In this document: positions 36,002 through 47,642 of the stretch, one piece after another
Position numbering within the stretch: the stretch's first letter is position 1
Layout: each line of letters starts with the position of its first letter
From: Lycorma delicatula
Taxonomy: Eukaryota; Arthropoda; Insecta; Hemiptera; Fulgoridae
Reading direction: 5' to 3'
Length of the DNA: 64,000 nucleotides
Assembly: GCF_047948215.1 (NCBI RefSeq)
Contig: NC_134460.1
Span: 149,724,049-149,788,048, forward strand
The notes under the pieces: model-generated
Told to the model about the DNA's origin: nothing
The model's database searches: none
The model's input: only the letters and a program-made list of their open reading frames with translations
Made by a program: the position numbers and the translations under genes

Positions 36002-36685
36002 CGAGGGTTATTTTTTTTCAAGGTTCGATCGCTCATGAAATTAAAATCATAGTGAAAATAAAATATATTTTATTTGTAACAAGTAATTACATAGTTACGC
36101 TATTTCTCTACATAGTCGCCACGCCATTTAGACATTCATCGTAGCGTGGTACCAACTTTCCAATACCGTCATCATTGTACGAAGCCGCCTGTGTTTTCAG
36201 CCATGTTTCTACGCTTGTCTGCAGCTCGATGTCTGTGTCAAACTGTTGTCCTCCTAGCCAGCGTTTCATGTGAGCAAAGAGGTGAAAATCGGATGGAGCC
36301 AAGTCCGGGCTGTACGGTGGGTGATCAAATACTTCCCAACGAAAACGTTGACACTCGCTTCCTTCCCTGACCGCCTGCATCATAAACATCTGTACGTCCT
36401 GCTTTCAAGTTCCTGCACCATTGTCGCACTTTGCTGTTAATCATTGAAGTTTCACCGTACACATTACTTATTCGTCGATGAATTTCAGCTGCATTACACC
36501 CCTCAGCCTGAAGAAATTGAATTACCGCACGCACTTCACACTTGGCGGGAGATACTATTGTAGACACGGCGTGATTGACGGCCATACTAGAGACGCTGCG
36601 CAACACATATGCGCAAAAATTCATCCGATTTTTGCGCGGGTTTTTATTTCGCGACCGATCGGACCTTGAAAAAAAATAACCCTCG
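36002..36685 (-). mobile_element. internally deleted mariner element, intact TIRs
   Basis: 684 bp with 30-bp terminal inverted repeats at 36002-36031 and 36656-36685, one mismatch, outer ends CGAGGGTTATT. TA dinucleotides at 36000-36001 and 36686-36687 are the expected target duplication. The minus strand codes for the transposase N-terminus and C-terminus only. This is a MITE-like derivative that could have been moved by a full-length relative. It lies in ABCG intron 1. Confidence 0.95.
36108..36600 (-). pseudogene. mariner transposase with central deletion
   Basis: N-terminal frame: KCEVRAVIQFLQAEG, AAEIHRRISNVYGE, KVRQWCRNLKAGRTDVYD (first helix-turn-helix, about 36395-36550). It then passes with a frame change near 36380 into FDHPPYSPDLAPSDFHLF (about 36280-36335) and a C-terminus ending at 36108. 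PSD holds the third catalytic Asp of the mariner D,D34D triad. The first two Asp blocks are deleted, so it cannot be active. Normal mariner proteins are about 345 aa; about 200 remain. Confidence 0.9.
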
Positions 36686-39600
36686 TACATTTCAACGGTC
36701 TTAAGCAAGACCGTACCGTTCGAGCTGAACTAGTCCTAGACCCTTTTCTTTGTTTTTAACAAAGAAAACACAAAACTTGAAGAACGGTAAAATAACAAAC
36801 GCTAAAACTAATCTAAAGAAAGCAAACAAGAAAACAAAAACTCTAGCGATCGCTATCGCTAAAACTAACCAAAACAAAAGGAGAAACACAGAACGCTAAA
36901 CAAAGTTAAATATAAAAATAAAAACGTCAACTGTCGATCATCAAACAACAAAACGTAAACATGCAGTAAACATACAAGTTAACGTAAACACAAAAAAAAG
37001 TAAAAACACAAACACAAACTAATAAACCCGAAAATATTAAATAGTCTTGAAAAACAATCTACCCTCAGAGGGACAGCCTCTGATGTGCAGGTGTAGTACT
37101 TCATTCTATCCAGGCTAAGTATTTAATTGTTGTATGATGTTGAAGAACCCAGCTTTACTTGTTACGAGCCTCAGCCATAAGCCGGGACTACATCTCCTTG
37201 AATGGAAATGCTTCCCGTAAAAGCTCAAAGGTAGAGTCCCCCATCATTAAGTTTCAGTAAAGAAACTGTCAGAAGAGCTACTTCCTTATCGGTAGAGGGA
37301 GCGGTAGCCTTCTCAGCTTTGCATCAGGAGCCGGTACGGTCGTTCCTGAAGCTCATCCTCCAGGAAAGAATGACTCAAACAAAAGGAATGGGGATATACA
37401 GATCGAGAGTTTCGTAGGACTGCGGAAGTTAAAGTTGTTTTCCTAGGATGAAAACTGTGCCTTACAGCACAGCCGAAGATTATTTCTGTAATTTATGTAG
37501 GTGGTGGTACCAATGAATTCTATCGGTAACATTTTTATTTTTTTTATATTTTTTATAAAGAAATGAGAAGTGCAGAAGATCGATCTGTTCTGAATTTATT
37601 TTGTAGGTACTTAAGTTATAGAAAAATATATGAATGTCGTACTTTGTGTGCTCTAATAATGGTAGCTAAACTTATGAGAAAGTTTGTCAAATTTTACCGG
37701 ACAGATTTTTTCCTTCTTGATGTTTCTTCTGAGTGTACAACTTTGTATTACTAATCGTAGATTTAATGCAAAACTGTATTGTTTTGTTATAAATATGAAT
37801 AAAACAAAATCTTTAAACTATAGCACATAGATTAGAGATTAGCATCATTATTGACCGACTATAACAGTTATTGTTTACGCTTCGATGTATAAGTTCAGAA
37901 CTTAAATTGTCCGGTAATTTAATTAAAATTAAATTACCAAATTAACTGGTTGTTTTAAATGTACGTATTCAATCGATAACTCTGCATCCATAATAGCTAC
38001 CCTGAACCTGAAAGTCTTTAAACCGAGTTCGGTAAACTATTCCGTTTTTAACAAAAACTATATTATTACATTAAACTGTTTGGAGACTGTTACTGAAAAA
38101 AAAAGTTCTGAAGGTGTTTTTGTAATTATTACAATAAGAGAAATAGCCGTAAAATGTCTTCCATTGCGATTAATTTTTTTAATATTTCTTCAACGTACTT
38201 TCTCATCTGTCAAAAAACGAGGAAAAGCATAATTACAATTCGACATCAGCCTGCTCTTTCTGAATAAATAAATAGTTACTTAACTTTACTGAAGCTCAAA
38301 CCGTTACGTGTAGATCGTTTGTTTTAGTACGAATTATTAACTGATTGAAAATTCAGTCGATTCTAAACGATATGAATAAGTAAACACATTTTTACGGTAA
38401 CGATAATTGAACGTTTAAAAATCACCGACTTAAAAAAATAAATAGTTAAATTACTGAAATTTTTTAAGACTCAACTTTTAAGTATTCAACTCTTGAACAA
38501 AACGAAAAGACTTCTTTATTTCTGAACATCAATGTAATTTATTTAGTCGAAGATGAAGAAGCTTGACCTCGATTCAGTAACTTCTCCTTTTTTCTCTCTC
38601 CCGCTCTAATTCTCTTTTCTATACTTAAATAAAAGGATTCCGCTTCAGTAGAAGGAATTCATTTAGGAACCTTCTTATAAAACTACGATTGCATTTAACG
38701 ATGACGTTCAACAGTTTTGTTTTTCTGCTATAAACTATAAATATAAAATAAAAAATCCACACGCGCATTCGCTTCTTAATTAGTATCTTTATATATTAAA
38801 TTTTTTCCCTATAATTTTTTTTTCTAAATAAGTAACTCGGTTAAACAAATTTTATAAAAGTTGTAAAAAAATTACGAATGCAATAAAAATGATATCGTAT
38901 TAAAATCAAAATAATTTTATTTTTGAGCGTTATATTGAGGTACACAAAAATAACTTGTTTAGAACCAAAGTAACATAAAAGAATATATTATATTTAATTA
39001 TGTATTTACAGTAAATAAATAATAATAAACTGGATTTTTGCTTAACTGACAGTGTAAGTTCATAAAATATGTAAAAAATTGATCCTTAGTAAAACGATCC
39101 CATAATACCTGGAAAATCTCAGCGAATGTTAATATCAAAAGTCCTCTTTAATAAACTGACTTCTACAATAATAAAAATTAATCAACATGTATCGGCGTTT
39201 AACGCGCGCCGCTCATATTTAAATAGCGGCTATCGATGATAGGAGGAGTCGACTTAAAATTTAATGTCATCGAATTAATAACTACAGTTTTATTTAAGCA
39301 GATCGTTCTTATTTTTATTAGTAGGAAACTTTAATCGTGATAATATCGTATATTACAAACGTATTTCAAAATTCATCTTTTAAGTTTGTGAAAGAAGAGT
39401 CCAGCCGATTAGCGCCTTCCAGATTAAAAAATTGATAATTGAAAACTCACGAAAGACTTTGACACCGACATCTATCCGATACCGTCTCTGTTTGTCGTTC
39501 TGTTACGTTCTAATTAACAAAATATCCTTGTCTGACGATCCATTAATGAAACAACTTAAAGTAATACTCATTAGATGAAGGAATCCGGCCGCCTATGTTA

Positions 39601-40870
39601 CCCCGATCAACAAAGATGTACTAATTATGCAGAGACATCTAGATTGTTAAAGAAATCTAGTTTTAAAAATTCAAGCGATCTTTTTACAATCATGAGATAT
39701 ACACACATACACATACATGATATATATACACACACACACACATACAAAATTCTGTTATAAATCTCATTCCTTTGTGTCGCTTATGAGTTTTTTAGTGTAC
39801 ATGTTCAATGCAATTCTATCATTCCAAACTTAACAACAATCCTATTAGAATAGAAACTATAAATCCCACCGAGTTGTAAGTTACATTTTATTAATACGAA
39901 AAAACTGAAACGATACCGATTTAATTAACGGATCAAGATGTAATTTGGTGGTGAATTAAATTACTCGATTAATGAAATTACATGATTTTCATGCCATGCC
40001 CCTTTCTAAACAAATACCAAATCTAGTATCGTTAATTTAATAATTAAAAATTGACGTTAAAGTAAGCATTGAAAAATACGATTAATCTTGTGGGATTCGG
40101 CTCAAATTAACGTTATTAACTTCTCTTAGAAGATATTATCACTAAAGAACTTCGATAACAATATAGGTCTGAACGAAAATGAAGGTACGTATGAACATTA
40201 CACGTATAGATAAGTAATCGGTCTCGCGTAATAAAGTAGTTTCTGTTTAATTCTTGCGTAGAGTTGATATATTTAGATTATCGTTTCGTGAAGTTCCTTT
40301 TACGGTAATGCTCACCTCTACGGAGGAACAGTAGCATCTTTGTCTTTCATCGGAAAGATTCAGGATAGGTCGCTTTTCATTTAGATATTTCGTACGCTAA
40401 AGAGAATTCACTCGTCACAAAAATATTGGATAACAGTAATCGAATATCGTGCTTCTAGATGTTTATAATTCTGTACGTAAATTAAGTATTCTTTTTAGTA
40501 TTTTTTATAATATATTTAACTATTTTTATCAAATTCTATTTGTTACGTAACATTCTCTAACTCAAATCGTTCAGTTCAGTAATCCAAACTACCCTTTCAC
40601 CGGTCACTACGGATTAACAAAGTTAAATGGTAATGTATTTTGTACTGCAATAGCCGATAATCATTGTTTATTCATATCGCCTATTCGAACCGTGTCGGTA
40701 TATTATGCCGTTACTAATCGTATAAATTGCGTGACCGATCCCCATTTAACAAGGCAGGAGGTAACCGCCTAATTCGTGCGAAATGAGATAAAAATATATA
40801 AAGTTTCATACCTTGGTTACTTTTTTAAGGAAGAGGCTTATAATCGAATAGGCCGTGATTCTACCGCTCC

Positions 40871-41100
40871 GCCGATCTCCGTGACGAAGCGGTAGCAAAT
40901 CAGCCTTTTATCTGGAGATTCTGGGTTCAGATCGCAGTTGAGCGTGGCATTTACATTTATAATGCGCGCAAATCATTACATCTGCAGCTAAATCGTGCAC
41001 GGCAAGCCGGTAATAGTAACTGCATTTGTCTATACACTCACCCGGACCCGGCTACGGATAGTAACTGGAAAACTTGTTGGAGAAAACGTAACAATTTGTA
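40871..41100 (+). mobile_element. SINE-B copy 2, diverged
   Basis: Box A-like gacgaagcggtagca, box B-like gggttcagatcgcag and the body word gtggcatttacat align with the repeat at 56363. It ends around tagtaactggaaaacttgtt. Confidence 0.6.
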
Positions 41101-41301
41101 TACGGAAATAATAAAAAGCTTTTTTCTATTTGTGAAGACTTTTCAAGTAACGTAAAATCTTATGAAAAAAATTGCGTTCCTATTTTATTTTAGATCGGCA
41201 TACATTAACGATTCAACGTTTGACTACCGTTTCGGTTATCGAATATAAAATGCTTCAATATTATGCAGAAACATTTAATCGCATTTCATTAGCAGCAGTA
41301 G

Positions 41302-41352
41302 TTTTTTTATCGATATTTTATTTAATTATTAAATAAAATATCGATAAAAAAA
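41302..41352. repeat. perfect AT-rich hairpin, 24-bp stem
   Basis: 41302-41325 and 41329-41352 are exact inverse complements with a 3-base loop (tta). The stem contains atcgatatttt. It is likely a cruciform-prone site or slippage product; no TIR-flanked element around it was recognised. Confidence 0.9.
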
Positions 41353-41876
41353 TACAGTACCTTTTCTGTAATGAATTTTAAGCGTGCATGTACTTTTATG
41401 TTGCGTACAACGTATACGTTTATGTTGTTTTAACGTAAAAAGCTTGTTTTAAAAAAGTAGGAAGTAAACTTACCGACATGTAAAATAAATTTTTGGCTAA
41501 AAATAAAACTCTGTACATTTTAATAAAAGCCAACATTTGTCTCCAATTATAAGGTATAAATGTAAACTTTTAGCATCACCTACTTTTTTCCGTATTATTC
41601 ATACGATTTTCAAAGGTCATATATTAACTTGATTAACATATGATACGTTTATTTATGAAAGATTTTCTGATGCTGTAGTGTAAAATAAAAATGTTAGCAA
41701 ATAAATCTTTCATAAAGGATATGCTATGCCGCTTGTAACACGTAGTGTATGCTACGTGTGTCGTTATCACTGAAACGGTTAATTTTTAATGTAATAATTG
41801 TAAACCACATAACACTGTAACTATTACCTAATTATACGCATCGAGTAACAATAATTAAGTGTTTATTTCATCATAA

Positions 41877-42095
41877 AATTATATACAGAATGATATTTGA
41901 GTATGAAAACGGCTTCCATACTTAAGATATATTATTCAATATGGCGGACCCAAGACTGCCGACAACAATTTTAAACACACCATAAAGTAGTAACTTTTGT
42001 AACTATGTAGGTCCGCACTTGTTACCTACTAACATCCCTGGGTTTTGAAATACGAAGCCGTTTCCGTACTTTATTATCGTTCTTTATAAATTATT
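41877..42095. mobile_element. candidate MITE with imperfect 45-bp inverted ends
   Basis: 41877-41921 (containing gaaaacggcttccatac) aligns without gaps to the reverse complement of 42050-42095 (containing gtacggaaacggcttcgtat), about 75% identity. About 130 bp of non-coding sequence lies between. Target duplication not evident. Confidence 0.45.
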
Positions 42096-42469
42096 ATATT
42101 TTATAGATTATTTTCAAGTATCATTCTGATGATAGATAAAAAAATTATGAAATTAGAATGAGTTTTGAAATTTAATGTGCTTTTGTTCAAGAATACTCTA
42201 GCAAAACCGTGGTTTTTTATTCTATTGGAAAAAATAGAGAATTTTCTTATTTAGGTAAAGGATGAAATAAATAACGCGTAATAAAAAAGTCTGCTGCTAT
42301 CAAATTTAGATTTAAAAACTGAAAAGATAAACTTCCGAAATATTTACGTGGAGTATATGTATAGTGAAACACGGACGATATGAAAAACAGGAAGGAAAAA
42401 ATGGAGGGTTTTGAAATATCAAGTTACAAGAATGATTTTTTGAAGACTTGATGAAATTTAAAATGAAGA

Positions 42470-42740
42470 GTTCTTAAGACAATTAAGGGAAACAATTTGT
42501 GACAAAATCTGGCAAAGAGACAATTATTGGTCTCTAGGTCGGTAGGGATTTATTGAGACATCTGGATGTCTGGGTTGTCTACATCTGGATGTAGGCAATT
42601 CGATAACAGGAGGGATATGAAGTAGAACGTAAGAAGAACTGTAGAGGAAGACTACAATTAGTATACAAGTGAAACAGACAGTAGAGTGTGTACATAATGA
42701 GGTTAAAAGATTAGTAGCAAACAGAAAGGAATGTAGAACG
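42470..42740 (+). pseudogene. LINE C-terminal remnant, + strand
   Basis: The frame ISIQVKQTVECVHNEVKRLV followed by ANRKEC parallels the C-terminus of the LINE at 25375 (YVKQIV...EMKRLALDRESW). Heavily decayed, with only about 30 codons comparable. Confidence 0.35.
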
Positions 42741-43019
42741 ATATCAAATCGGTCAATTACCCGAGAAGTAAAAAAAATGATATTAAGTGTACGAGTAAAA
42801 AAAAAAACTAACTTGTTAATACAGTAAAAAAAAACTCACAGCACAGTTGTTCTGATGCATGGCTTACACACACAACTTAATTAAAAATATTTATCATTTT
42901 AATTAAATATAATATTTTTTCATTTATTTAATTCATTGATTCTAAGTAAAGCGCGCGCGCATTCCGTATTTCATTCGCGCGGGTGTGGCAGTACTAGCGG
43001 TGACAGTCGGCACCGACTA

Positions 43020-43668
43020 AACTAATGTAATTTCACAACTTACATAGAAAAAATTTCGCTTGTATGGTCGGCAGCCGTGGAGCTTTACGCAGCAGGTACG
43101 GTCAACCGGGCGATCGACATAGAGACCCGGCCAGACCGACTTACTTTTTTACGCTTTACATATTATTCATTTATTTAATTCTACCGCTCACCTGTGACGT
43201 CACAACATAGCAGCTGCCTACAACAGCTTTTTTTTGAAAGGGGTGCGAGTTTGAAAAATCTTTTTTTGCAAATATTGTTACTTTTTAATCGTTAACAAAT
43301 GAGCTTAAGAATAACGAATGACCTCGATCAGTTCAGATATTGAGGGTGAACTTGCTCTACAGCCTCACCCCCTTGACCTTCTAAGTTGAAAATTTAACGG
43401 CATTAGTGCCCCATATATAGAAATAATCTGACCGAGTTTGGTCAAAATCGGTCTAGTAGTTCCGGAGATAAAATATGATTTAGAGGCCGACACCGATATA
43501 CACACGCGTACATATGAAGATTAACATCTGATATTCTGGGTTCCTTAGGTGATAAAACGTCAAGATCCGGTGAAATCGCCATATGCCCAAATCGGACCGA
43601 TTACAATACTTTCCCTTCTAGAGCTGCATCTTTGCTATAGCGTTATCTATATAGGAAAGTAAAATAAA
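43020..43668 (+). mobile_element. SINE-C: tRNA-derived repeat, copy 2
   Basis: Second copy of the 1195-1850 repeat, in direct orientation within ABCG intron 1. The tRNA-like head is at about 43070-43140, with a damaged box B. TGACGTCA is kept at 43195-43202. The end reads ctatagcgttatctatatagg. Divergence from copy 1 is considerable, roughly a quarter of bases by eye. Confidence 0.6.
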
Positions 43669-44244
43669 TGAATACGGATCGATTTGTTTTTTAAAAATGC
43701 TTTAAGGATACAATTTTAACAGTTAAGAATGTTTAATTTGACTGTAATATAATCAAAAACGTGTATTATATATCTGGTCGTTAGAATACGTAATCGACAA
43801 GGAAAATATAAATTTTATTGTTTTATTCTTAACTTTTATTAGCTTGTAATAAAATTTTAATCGTAAACTTCTTAAAAATAGTCATATTAAATGCGAGTTC
43901 AATTTTAATGTAGACTGTCGGTTGAATTATACTAACTTTAATCGCGGTAAAATTTGTGTAAATTTTATGTACTACTACAAATTACAGTACTTCATTCATT
44001 ATCGATGGAAGGCCAGATGACAGCACGTTATTTTATTTTATGCAAACTTGGATATGCATTTAGATTTACTGGATGTCTAAAAGTACGATAAAAATATATC
44101 TTTATCGCACATTAACTTTCTTTTTTGAGCAGAGAATATCAATACAATTTTACAAGAACTACACAAATGTTTATAGAAATTCAGTTAACTTAAATTAACA
44201 TTTTAATTTATTAATATAATAATTTTATAATTAATTATATTGCA

Positions 44245-44440
44245 CAGTCATCGGTTAGGTCTCTATCAGGACGCCACCGATGCAAGTATCTCGGCAGATA
44301 TACCCATCAGCTTATTTACACAACCTATTATCGCCTTCGTACGTACTCTTTCGACCACGACCACCTATAACTTACGCGTACAACCCTCAACTATCAAATT
44401 GACCGACTCGTGGAAGCGCGATCCCTGCGCCTTCCACTAA
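44245..44440 (+). repeat. interspersed repeat family R-B, copy 3
   Basis: tctctatcaggacgccaccg and tcaactatcaaattgaccga match the copy at 10965; there is about 80 bp of extra sequence between the two blocks. Confidence 0.6.
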
Positions 44441-45446
44441 TACCGAAGTTTCACACAAAAACTCTTTTGTTTTTAAGAAAACAAGTGTTGATTGTGACAA
44501 CCACAATTTTGTCCTACAATTCAGTTTACTCAAGACATACAATAAACATTTAAAAGTAACAACAGTGTAAAGCCAACATTTTCTAACTACATCGTTGACA
44601 GAGATTCATCAATATTAAGCACAGCCTTGATATGCTACACCTCAGAAAAATGACCGTTTCTTAACACCCTTGAACATTATGAAATATGTAAAAGCAGTTA
44701 GCAATGATATGCTAAACGAACACACACTTTCATCCGCATTCTTAAATTGTTACTTAACAATCACCAGCTGAAATTTCAACTGACATGACTGTGAAAACAG
44801 CAAAACCGATCGTTAACGATGATCAAAAAAGGAACTGAAATTGTTATGAACTAAATTATTTTAAGATATTTTATTTTACCGTTTGGTACTTTTTTGTGTC
44901 ATAAAAAAAAAATTTGAATTTCAAATTATCAATAAAGTAGTGAAAAAAAGTAAAGACCGTTTACAAAATATTGTTATTTATTGAAACGTGTTATTAATTT
45001 TCACTCCTGAATAAAAGTTAATTTTAATTGAAGAGTGATTACTTTTGTTTCGTTTTGGTTGCTCTGTTTTTTTAATTTTTTGGCTCAGGTTACTAATTTT
45101 TAATTTACCGCATGATAATTTTGGTATATTGAAGCTACAGAAATATATACGCTATATAGAAAGCCGTAATCTTAACAGTCTTTCTCGTGATATGTTTTTA
45201 TTTTACATTCTTTATTTATTAATAATGTAAAATAAATAACAGAGAAGCTGAAAGCAATACGCATTGTACTGACTCCACCTATTCATACCATTTCATCTTG
45301 AGGTTATATTGTAATAAAATACTTTGATGTTAGTTAAACCATGTCTGTTTTGGCTGGTGTTTTTTATAGCGATTTTATTCACAATAAAACTATTCTTACT
45401 ATGTTTTTAGAACTTAATTTCTTTTAATGTATTTTTTTTCTTTCAG

Positions 45447-45601
45447 AGTAATTGAACTGTTTCATATATCTGGGGCTCAAAATTCATTGGGAAGTAAAGA
45501 TAGTATTTCAATATGTCCTCTAAAACATCTTCCAAAACGGCCTGCAGTCGACATAGAATTTTCTGATGTAAATTATTCCGTTTACGATGGAAGAATAAAA
45601 G
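45447..45601 (+). CDS. ABCG: ABCG transporter, coding exon 2 (start of the nucleotide-binding domain)
   Basis: Residues 29-81 of the ABCG half transporter. The acceptor is TTTCTTTCAG at 45437-45446 and the donor AAAAG/GTAATA at 45602. The stretch LPKRPAVDIEFSDVNYSV (from residue 57) is the conserved entry to the ABCG nucleotide-binding domain in the ABCG1/ABCG4 group (PPVDIEF-type motif). The A-loop position is probably the Tyr of NYSV. The exon starts with one base completing the Arg codon from the exon at 31522 and ends with one base of a Gly codon completed at 47333. An acceptor two bases downstream is possible but would break the phase with the upstream exon. It follows a 13.8-kb intron. 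Confidence 0.88.
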
Positions 45602-46954
45602 GTAATAATTAGTATTTTAAAAAGTAATTTTGATTCTATTTATTTAAAGCTCATTTTTGTTTGTAAAAAAGTAGCTTTAAATATGCAAGGAGTTTACTTT
45701 CAGATGACCTCTTCGGAAATGTGATGCAGTTCCTTCCTTAAGGTACCGATTGTCTTAAAGCAGTTAGTAAACCCGAACTAAATCTAGGTTTCTTACTGTG
45801 ATTTAAATAAATATTACATTTTACTGCTTTAACATTTTTTTATAAAAGTCAAACGTACATTTAATTATTCTCATCTACTAGAAGACGCATTAAGAAATTA
45901 TTTTTTATACAACCTGATAACCAAAGAGTAGAAATGATCCCAAAGAATAAAATAACAGTAGACTGCTGAATGATGTGCGTGTAAAATAATATAATGATTG
46001 TTAGAATATATGTAATCCGATTAAAAATAAAAATAATATTGAAGAGATAGAACGACTTAAATTTATGTCAGTTTTGTACTGAATATAATTTAAAGCAATA
46101 CATTAAGGTGTTTTATCAAACGATTCGATTAACGAATTTTATCATCGAGTCATCGAGTACTCAAAAGTATTATTGTGAGTAGTACAATAAATGAAAAAGG
46201 GAAACTAGAAATAAGAACGGGCACCTACCTTACTCAGAGAGCACTTTAATCACTAATTCAGCTTTTAAGGCATATAGGGGTCACAACTTCATCAACCTCC
46301 AATAAAAAGAAAGAAGTAAAAGTGTTACGGGAAAGGAAGAAGAAAATCATTGATTATAAAGGGGGCTACTTCTACGGAAGCTCATCGAGCTATACTATTT
46401 ATGAGATTTTTAATAAATATTTTTCCATTTTTTTGAAAGTTAAAGATTTTTCAATTTTTTACAACTTATAAATTTGTTACAAAGTTACATTTGTATATAA
46501 AAATAATAATAGTTATACTTGTGAATAATTATGTATTTTATACAAATTAAATAAAAAAATTAAAATATTTAAGTCAAATATTCAGTAATTTTATTTTAAT
46601 TTTGTTTGTATATTAATGTAAAAATCATAATAAAATCGACTTTAAATTGATATTACATTTAAAACTATAAATCATCAATATGTGAGTAAACGTTATATCT
46701 AAATCCTCTATTTTTTTTCCTGAATTATCTTTTCATCTGGTAATTTAAAAGAGTATTTCTTTTGATGATCCTTTTTCAACGAACATGTCTGTTCACACTG
46801 TGCTTCACCATAAGCTGTGTTTCACCACCGCGCTAACACAGTGGCAACACAGCATGGCGAACCACCGTGCTTCACTTCAGTGGCTGTTATCTGCAATCAA
46901 TTTTTTTTTGGTTTAGTGAAAACTATTAAAGCAATTCTAAAAATCTTATTTTAT

Positions 46955-47035
46955 TCTATATATATATATTTATATAAATATATATATATACACATATTTT
47001 GGAGATATATATGTGTGTGTGTGTATAAAAACATG
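46955..47035. repeat. TA/TG simple repeat
   Basis: Mixed (TA)n and (TG)n with a short imperfect palindrome; the open frame across it is an artefact. It lies in ABCG intron 2. Confidence 0.8.
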
Positions 47036-47332
47036 TAAAATAGATTTATAGAAAATAAGATTTTTAGAATTTTTTCTAAAAAATGTTTATCATACTGAAA
47101 GCTAAATATCTATATAGAAACCCAAATTATCAACCTATGCTACAAATAAGGAAACATAATTTCATAATACATAACCTTACATCTGTATGGACATACTCGG
47201 TTAAATTCATTGTAAATTTTTACCTTTTTTTATTATTCTATTAGGAAGAATTTATTCTATTAATAATAATTCATGAAACTAATCTAATTTATGTAAATTT
47301 AATTATTAAATCGTTATCTCTTTGTTGTTTAG

Positions 47333-47450
47333 GAAACAAAACGATATTACGTAATTTAAAAGGGAAATTCAAATCTGGTGAACTTGTCGGTATTATGGGG
47401 CCTTCAGGTGCAGGAAAGAGTACACTCATGGATGTTTTAGCCGGATACAA
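47333..47450 (+). CDS. ABCG: ABCG transporter, coding exon 3 (Walker A)
   Basis: Residues 81-120. It reads [21 protein letters not shown] then [27 protein letters not shown] (residues 103-111) is a canonical Walker A P-loop, which binds ATP phosphates. The acceptor is TTGTTGTTTAG before 47333 and the donor CAA/GTAAAT at 47451. It ends with two bases of a Lys codon completed by the first base of the exon at 55356. The wording is typical of ABCG1/ABCG4-type half transporters, membrane exporters of lipids or sterols that dimerise through their membrane domains. An I-type LINE starts about 190 bases downstream in antisense orientation. Confidence 0.93.
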
Positions 47451-47642
47451 GTAAATACGATCGATTATGTTATTTTATTTCTAGTTATTCTTAATAAAAT
47501 AATCTATAATATATATTTTTACGTTTTTTTATATCGATTAATTTTTCAGCACCATTTCATTCAGGAATAATTTAAATTATATTAAAAATTGTTAAATTAT
47601 ACATTTAAATTCTATTAATTTACCAAGTACAGAAAATTGAGA

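Larger units (their letters stand above)
31673..45446 (+). other. ABCG intron 1 (13.8 kb)
   Basis: GT at 31673 and AG at 45445-45446 bound the first intron between coding exons. It holds a LINE/chimeric unit at 31764-32306, a dead mariner-type transposase at 34.3 kb, a deleted mariner at 36.0 kb, SINE-like repeats at 40.9 and 43.0 kb, a hairpin at 41.3 kb and fragments of unclassified repeats. 32.3-34.2 and 37.5-40.8 kb are AT-rich with no gene I can support. 37060-37480 is less AT-rich and may be an old transposon, but I could not assign it. Confidence 0.65.
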
